Source: CAYLUN01 sp964386865
Lineage (GTDB): Bacteria > Verrucomicrobiota > Kiritimatiellia > RFP12 > UBA1067
DNA: 64,000 nucleotides
Direction: 5' to 3'
Assembly: GCA_964386865.1 (NCBI GenBank)
Contig: CAYLUN010000001.1
Span: 62,001-126,000, forward strand
The translations under genes and the position numbers were made by a program. Of the stretch, positions 61,901 to 64,000 are shown one piece after another (the stretch's first letter is position 1; the number at the start of each line of letters is the position of its first letter). The notes under the pieces were generated by a model. It saw only the letters and a list, made by a program, of their open reading frames with translations. It did not search any database and was not told where the DNA came from.

Positions 61901-64000
61901 CTAGTAGGTTCCACCGTTCTCTATACGCTGAGCGTCTCCAATGCGGGGCCCAGCGCGGCCGCAGCCACAGTTGTGACCAACACACTGCCTTCAGGCGTCA
62001 CATTCAATGCGGACAGCTCGTCTCCCGGCGGCACCTTGACGGGGCGTCAGGTGCGCTACGCGCTCGGCGTATTGCCTGCCGGCGTGGCAACGTCGCTGAC
62101 CGTCGCCGCGGATGTGCCGATGGCCTTCTCGGCGGGGACTATGACCAATGAAGCGTGCGTCTCATCGTCGTCAGGCGACCTGTCGCCGAGCAACGGCACC
62201 GCCGCCGCGGTAACGACGCTCACGCACGCGAGCGACCTCGGCATCACCCTGTCCTCCGCGCCCGATCCGGTCAGCCCCACCATGACGCTCATCTGGACGC
62301 TTGCCGTCACCAATGCCGGCCCCACCCTAGCCCCACAGGTGGCTGTGAGCGACACCATGCCCGCCGGCGTGACGTTCTCCCCGGCCGCCAATCCGGGCTG
62401 GAGCGAGGCGGGCGGCGTAGCCACCTATTCGCTCGACCACCTCGACGCGGGCGCGTGCACGACACTGACGCTGCGCGTGACGGTCGAGTGGGACGCAGGC
62501 GTGACGCTCTACAATGTGGCCGAAGCCTCAAGCGACGCGAACGACCCCGACCCAACAGACAACGGGGCCGCAGTCGTGTCAATCGTGACAAAGGACTCCG
62601 ACCTCGGGCTCGACGCCGCCGCCAGCCCCGAGCCTATTTCGGCTGGAGCGACGCTTGCCTGGACGCTGACGGTCAGCAACGCTGGGCCCGGCCTGGCGTC
62701 GGACGTGGTTGTGAGCGACACGCTGCCGCCCCACGTGACCTTCTACGCGGCCGGAAGTCCGGGCTGGGCTCTAGCCGCAGGCGTCGCGAGCTACGCGGTG
62801 GGCAGCGTCGCGGCTGGCGCGTCGACCACCCTGGTGCTGCGTGCCACGATCAACGAAAACGCGCCCGCCACGACCATCACAAACAGCGCCTCTGTCACGA
62901 TGGCCAACTCGGATCCGAACGGCGCGAATAACGAGCGGGAGACCGTGTCCACCATCATGCGTACGGCGGACGTGTCGCTGCGCGTGTCGGACGCGCCCGA
63001 TCCGGTCGCGGCTGGCAGCGCAGGCGCCTATATGCTCGTCGTCTCCAACGCCGGCCCCGCCCAGGCCATGGGCCTAGTCCTGACCGACACGCTCCCAGCC
63101 GGCGTGACCTACAGGGCCGCAGGCTCCACGGCGGGCGGCGTGCCCGCTGGCAGCCAAGTCGCGTATAGCCTCGGCGCCTGCCCCGCCGGAGCCGTGATCA
63201 ACGTGACGATCGCCTACGATGTGCCCTCGGCCATGTCTCCGCGTGCGCTCACCAATCAGGCCTCTGTGACGACGACATCCATTGATTCGTTCGCCGGGAA
63301 CAACAGCACGCAGGAAGTCACGACGGTCACGCGTAACGCCGACCTGCATGCGGCCGTGCTGGCCGAGACCGACCCTGCGGGCGCGGGCGACACGGCACGC
63401 TACATCCTGCGCGTCGTCAACGAGGGGCCCAGCGATGCGACCGGCGTGACGCTCACGCACACGCTCCCAGCCGGAACCGCGCTCGTGTCGGGCGGAACGA
63501 CGGCAGGCTACACGCTTGACGGCACGCAGGTCTCTTGGGCGGTCGGCGACCTCGCCACAGGCGGCCGCGCCCAGTACCTGCTGGCCGCCGCCGTCACCAA
63601 CACGGCGAGGGGATCGCTGACCAACATCCTGACGGCGAGCGCCTCCACGGCGGACTCCGACCCCGGTGACAACACGGTCGCCAGCGCGACGCCCGTCGCG
63701 CTCGCCGCGCCGACGCGCGGCCTCTACACCTTCGAGCGTCTGAGCTGGGGCGCCCTCTCCGGCCAGGACGGCTGGAGCGGGTCGGGAAGCATGACGGTGA
63801 CGACCGGCGCGGTGCTCGACACCTCCAGCGTGCTGATGTTCAGCGGCGCGGGGGACGGCATACGCGGAAGCGATGCGTCCTTCACTTTCCCGACCGCCCA
63901 TTCCTCGGACACCGCATCCGCGTTTCAGTTCGACGTGCAGTATCGGACACAACCATACGGGCACGTCCAAGTCGGGCCCGACTGCGGATATTATACGGCA
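55952..64000 (+). CDS. Giant secreted DUF11/LamG multidomain protein, 3' end outside the window
   Basis: The ATG at 55952 (AGGG about 8 nt upstream) opens a frame of exactly 2683 codons that reaches the window edge without a stop. Signal peptide (VGLLLSVGLLHPLPGRA). Order: MAM-like jelly roll (about 56050-56570, ending CGWNIDDVQF); DUF11; a DUF11 module split by an inserted LamG domain (57109-57775); a second LamG-like domain (57958-58650, ALQAG...MRFDGSDD); an InlB-B-like segment (58890-59120, GTGSGWYDAGTSISLTATP); DUF11; a YTFENLPLGSMAGIDGW module (59520-60120); ten DUF11 modules in tandem (60124-63700, period about 350 bp, each with an SxxPDPVxxGxxLxYxLxVTNAGP-like start and a DPDxxNN-like end); and the start of a second YTFE module (63719-). 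It is probably an adhesin or stalk; the anchor would be in the missing end. Confidence 0.88.
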   Translation, partial: MSKLSLGRASRRFFYVGLLLSVGLLHPLPGRADVVYSFPMDTNPGWSTEGQWAFGKPTGAGSGYGAADPTTGYTGTNVYGYNLTGPYSNLMASTFWLKTTALNFSTYTNVTVSYRRWLGVEDASWDHAYVQVSSNGASWVALWSNPTGSSVNDGAWTLQSHSLSAVANQQAVVYVRWGMGVSDSVYNYCGWNIDDVQFTGVKIPTADLSLGVAATPAFVFTTNASVTTVIAVTNLGPETATAAQLSQTIPTNIATFASAQSTTGTCSYSNGVVTCSLGSFPSGAVATVTVVLSNLQAGALGCTATLTSATPDPILANNAASLSLLVYNADNNADLGAIKTGPAYPVLPGSTLCYTVVVTNAGQSNAVNVAVTDTLPPGVTVTNGPILHYAFASNSGTAVPDISGWGRHGTLTGGAAWTASGKTNGAALFDGTGQYLSVPYANDFDFASGRSITLAAWIRPDDVSGSHTILTKGRARITDLCNYCFRVQAGKLVYYYRNSGNTTWNLYLASTTTMTAGTWHHVAVTYTVATASSIKLYVNNVLQSGSWTSGSGLEAPAVTTDDIRIGNNNYGPDAERFKGAIDDVRVYDRALTASEIAALYQLAPGSDGATVAATIPLLTPGSATNLVFALRANPGLSGTLTNAASVSSAQYDPDASNNSATALTSVANPLPSDGLQLWLRSEIYGGASGDAVGKWEDSTVNRRNALQAGTLRPLYATNTVSGRPAMRFDGSDDVLSVADNPAWAFTNFTLFAVVRLAATNTQWWTKSWLAQDAGSGGFNKWIWSCDTTSLVWHVNSPGIGSCELHSDPFPPGTSSFHVFELQKSGTNYAFYRNGSPLGQRSAAVAIPDVAAPLTVGRAETSSFQGDIAEIVAYSRALNAMDRALTGSYLTQKHALSGTYSGSGPTQMLYVASALGGCTPAEGASLLATGTVVTCSVTNSPIVQGTTRYACTGWTMAGQLPLSGTTTNFTMTFTNMAALTWNWSTQYSLSAETSGPGTLSGTGSGWYDAGTSISLTATPDDGNTFWSWSGDLNGCVAVGNVLTGALTQARAVTATFITNVYANLLIAASESPDPVVLGSNLTYSVTVTNAGVSAAVGVVVTSAPPAGLTLVAAGSTPGWTSQNGALSYAVGTLASGASTSLTQQVRVGGGFRGSAITNVFGVGADTFDPFPANNTTGLTTTVNLQPNPPVGVYTFENLPLGSMAGIDGWDTAYVVEAGTGSNTTKVAHGNGNLFCTRRNSATFSFPTFRTNTTDALFQFDVKWTASTSSGSFSPTTPSNNGPWPSLGQSYGSIRRAAWGANDAGTLPAGLSEGNWVRMRLIVDFTAANGEGQGVLYSRNLTTGQTNFVACATSANLNIKTGLGAEANPALWNGMQLRQDYSLTRLDNIQVSECELALGMSGSPSPMAVGGQATYSLLVTNRGPMGARDVALVDQIPAGATLISANLPGGTYTNDAGAVWFSLPFLPVGNVATATVTVTLSGTNTAANLGSVQSAYYDPTPSNNIASVSNDVQPGTDLAVSLTVTPDPVLGVTNLTCMIVVTNAGALTASNAVLTATISPSAAYTAAESSPGWSVTGSTATFDLGALAGGGSASPTLALAVPAGFSGLLTNTVSVSSTTPEQSPGDNADTALTVVQKVVDLGIIMTAAPSPATAGAGIAYTVTITNASGFVASGVVVTDYLPAAVSPGGIWVTNVSSLAANASLSFAITTSISAGFSGWLTNRIAVGCQDLELAPEDNAATNVTLAQVRANLALLVSASADPATAGSALSYTVTATNRGPSDAVGIVLTNIFPSAVSPNSTWTASLAVLPACGATSFVFAAQVDSAFTGTLTNETFLTSASADPDTANNATNVVTGVQTLADLRLWKGVAPNPVSAGGTLTYTLIATNAGPSDALGVAITDTLPGGVTPGGVLVTNLGLMRAGAATSVVVTVAVDAATVGAITNEAAVSAGTADPAPGNNGALAVSTVLPCSDLSLSMADSPDPALVGSTVLYTLSVSNAGPSAAAATVVTNTLPSGVTFNADSSSPGGTLTGRQVRYALGVLPAGVATSLTVAADVPMAFSAGTMTNEACVSSSSGDLSPSNGTAAAVTTLTHASDLGITLSSAPDPVSPTMTLIWTLAVTNAGPTLAPQVAVSDTMPAGVTFSPAANPGWSEAGGVATYSLDHLDAGACTTLTLRVTVEWDAGVTLYNVAEASSDANDPDPTDNGAAVVSIVTKDSDLGLDAAASPEPISAGATLAWTLTVSNAGPGLASDVVVSDTLPPHVTFYAAGSPGWALAAGVASYAVGSVAAGASTTLVLRATINENAPATTITNSASVTMANSDPNGANNERETVSTIMRTADVSLRVSDAPDPVAAGSAGAYMLVVSNAGPAQAMGLVLTDTLPAGVTYRAAGSTAGGVPAGSQVAYSLGACPAGAVINVTIAYDVPSAMSPRALTNQASVTTTSIDSFAGNNSTQEVTTVTRNADLHAAVLAETDPAGAGDTARYILRVVNEGPSDATGVTLTHTLPAGTALVSGGTTAGYTLDGTQVSWAVGDLATGGRAQYLLAAAVTNTARGSLTNILTASASTADSDPGDNTVASATPVALAAPTRGLYTFERLSWGALSGQDGWSGSGSMTVTTGAVLDTSSVLMFSGAGDGIRGSDASFTFPTAHSSDTASAFQFDVQYRTQPYGHVQVGPDCGYYTA

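Overview
This 64 kb window is GC-rich (roughly 60-65%) bacterial DNA. It looks like a member of the PVC superphylum, most likely Kiritimatiellota or a related Verrucomicrobiota/Lentisphaerota lineage. The reasons are the combination of many S1 sulfatases, GH127/DUF1680 enzymes, giant proteins built from autotransporter-associated beta-strand (PATR) repeats, and a giant DUF11-repeat surface protein. The lineage is inferred from gene families; I saw no rRNA, tRNA or CRISPR array.

Region 1 (1-4.8 kb, minus strand): the start of a probable polysaccharide deacetylase, then a four-gene run with start/stop overlaps or short gaps (a GDT1-type membrane domain fused to a ferritin-like domain; HNH nuclease; ispH; flavin reductase), and a GH127 enzyme. 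Region 2 (4.8-15.5 kb): a signalling locus. One minus-strand operon begins with an odd ketosynthase (catalytic His replaced by Asn). It continues with a 7TM-GAF sensor kinase split by an in-frame TAA, a second histidine kinase, and an NtrC-type sigma-54 response regulator. A FadL-like outer-membrane protein and a receiver-kinase hybrid are divergent from it. The divergent intergenic region carries two sigma-54 (-24/-12) promoter-like sites facing both ways, so the regulator may control the locus itself.

Region 3 (15.6-23.3 kb): secreted GH1 and a CE7-like esterase on the plus strand, opposite a minus-strand set of two glycosyltransferases, a DUF268 protein and a GH30 enzyme. Region 4 (23.3-55.6 kb): a very large, almost entirely minus-strand carbohydrate locus. 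It has four PATR proteins (one of 2699 residues, one truncated), four sulfatases, two GH127-type enzymes, a GH37-like enzyme, a pectate-lyase-fold protein, a GH43-like propeller and a LamG protein. Many neighbours overlap by 4 nt, so long co-transcribed units are likely. It reads like a polysaccharide-utilisation region without SusC/SusD, in which PATR proteins may act as the surface component (inference). A gene-fusion scar at about 28.05 kb joins a GH127 gene missing its 3' end to a PATR gene missing its 5' end.

Region 5 (55.9-64 kb, plus strand): a single open frame of at least 2683 codons runs off the window. It encodes a secreted protein with about 13 DUF11 modules, LamG domains (one nested inside a DUF11 module) and repeated jelly-roll-like modules.
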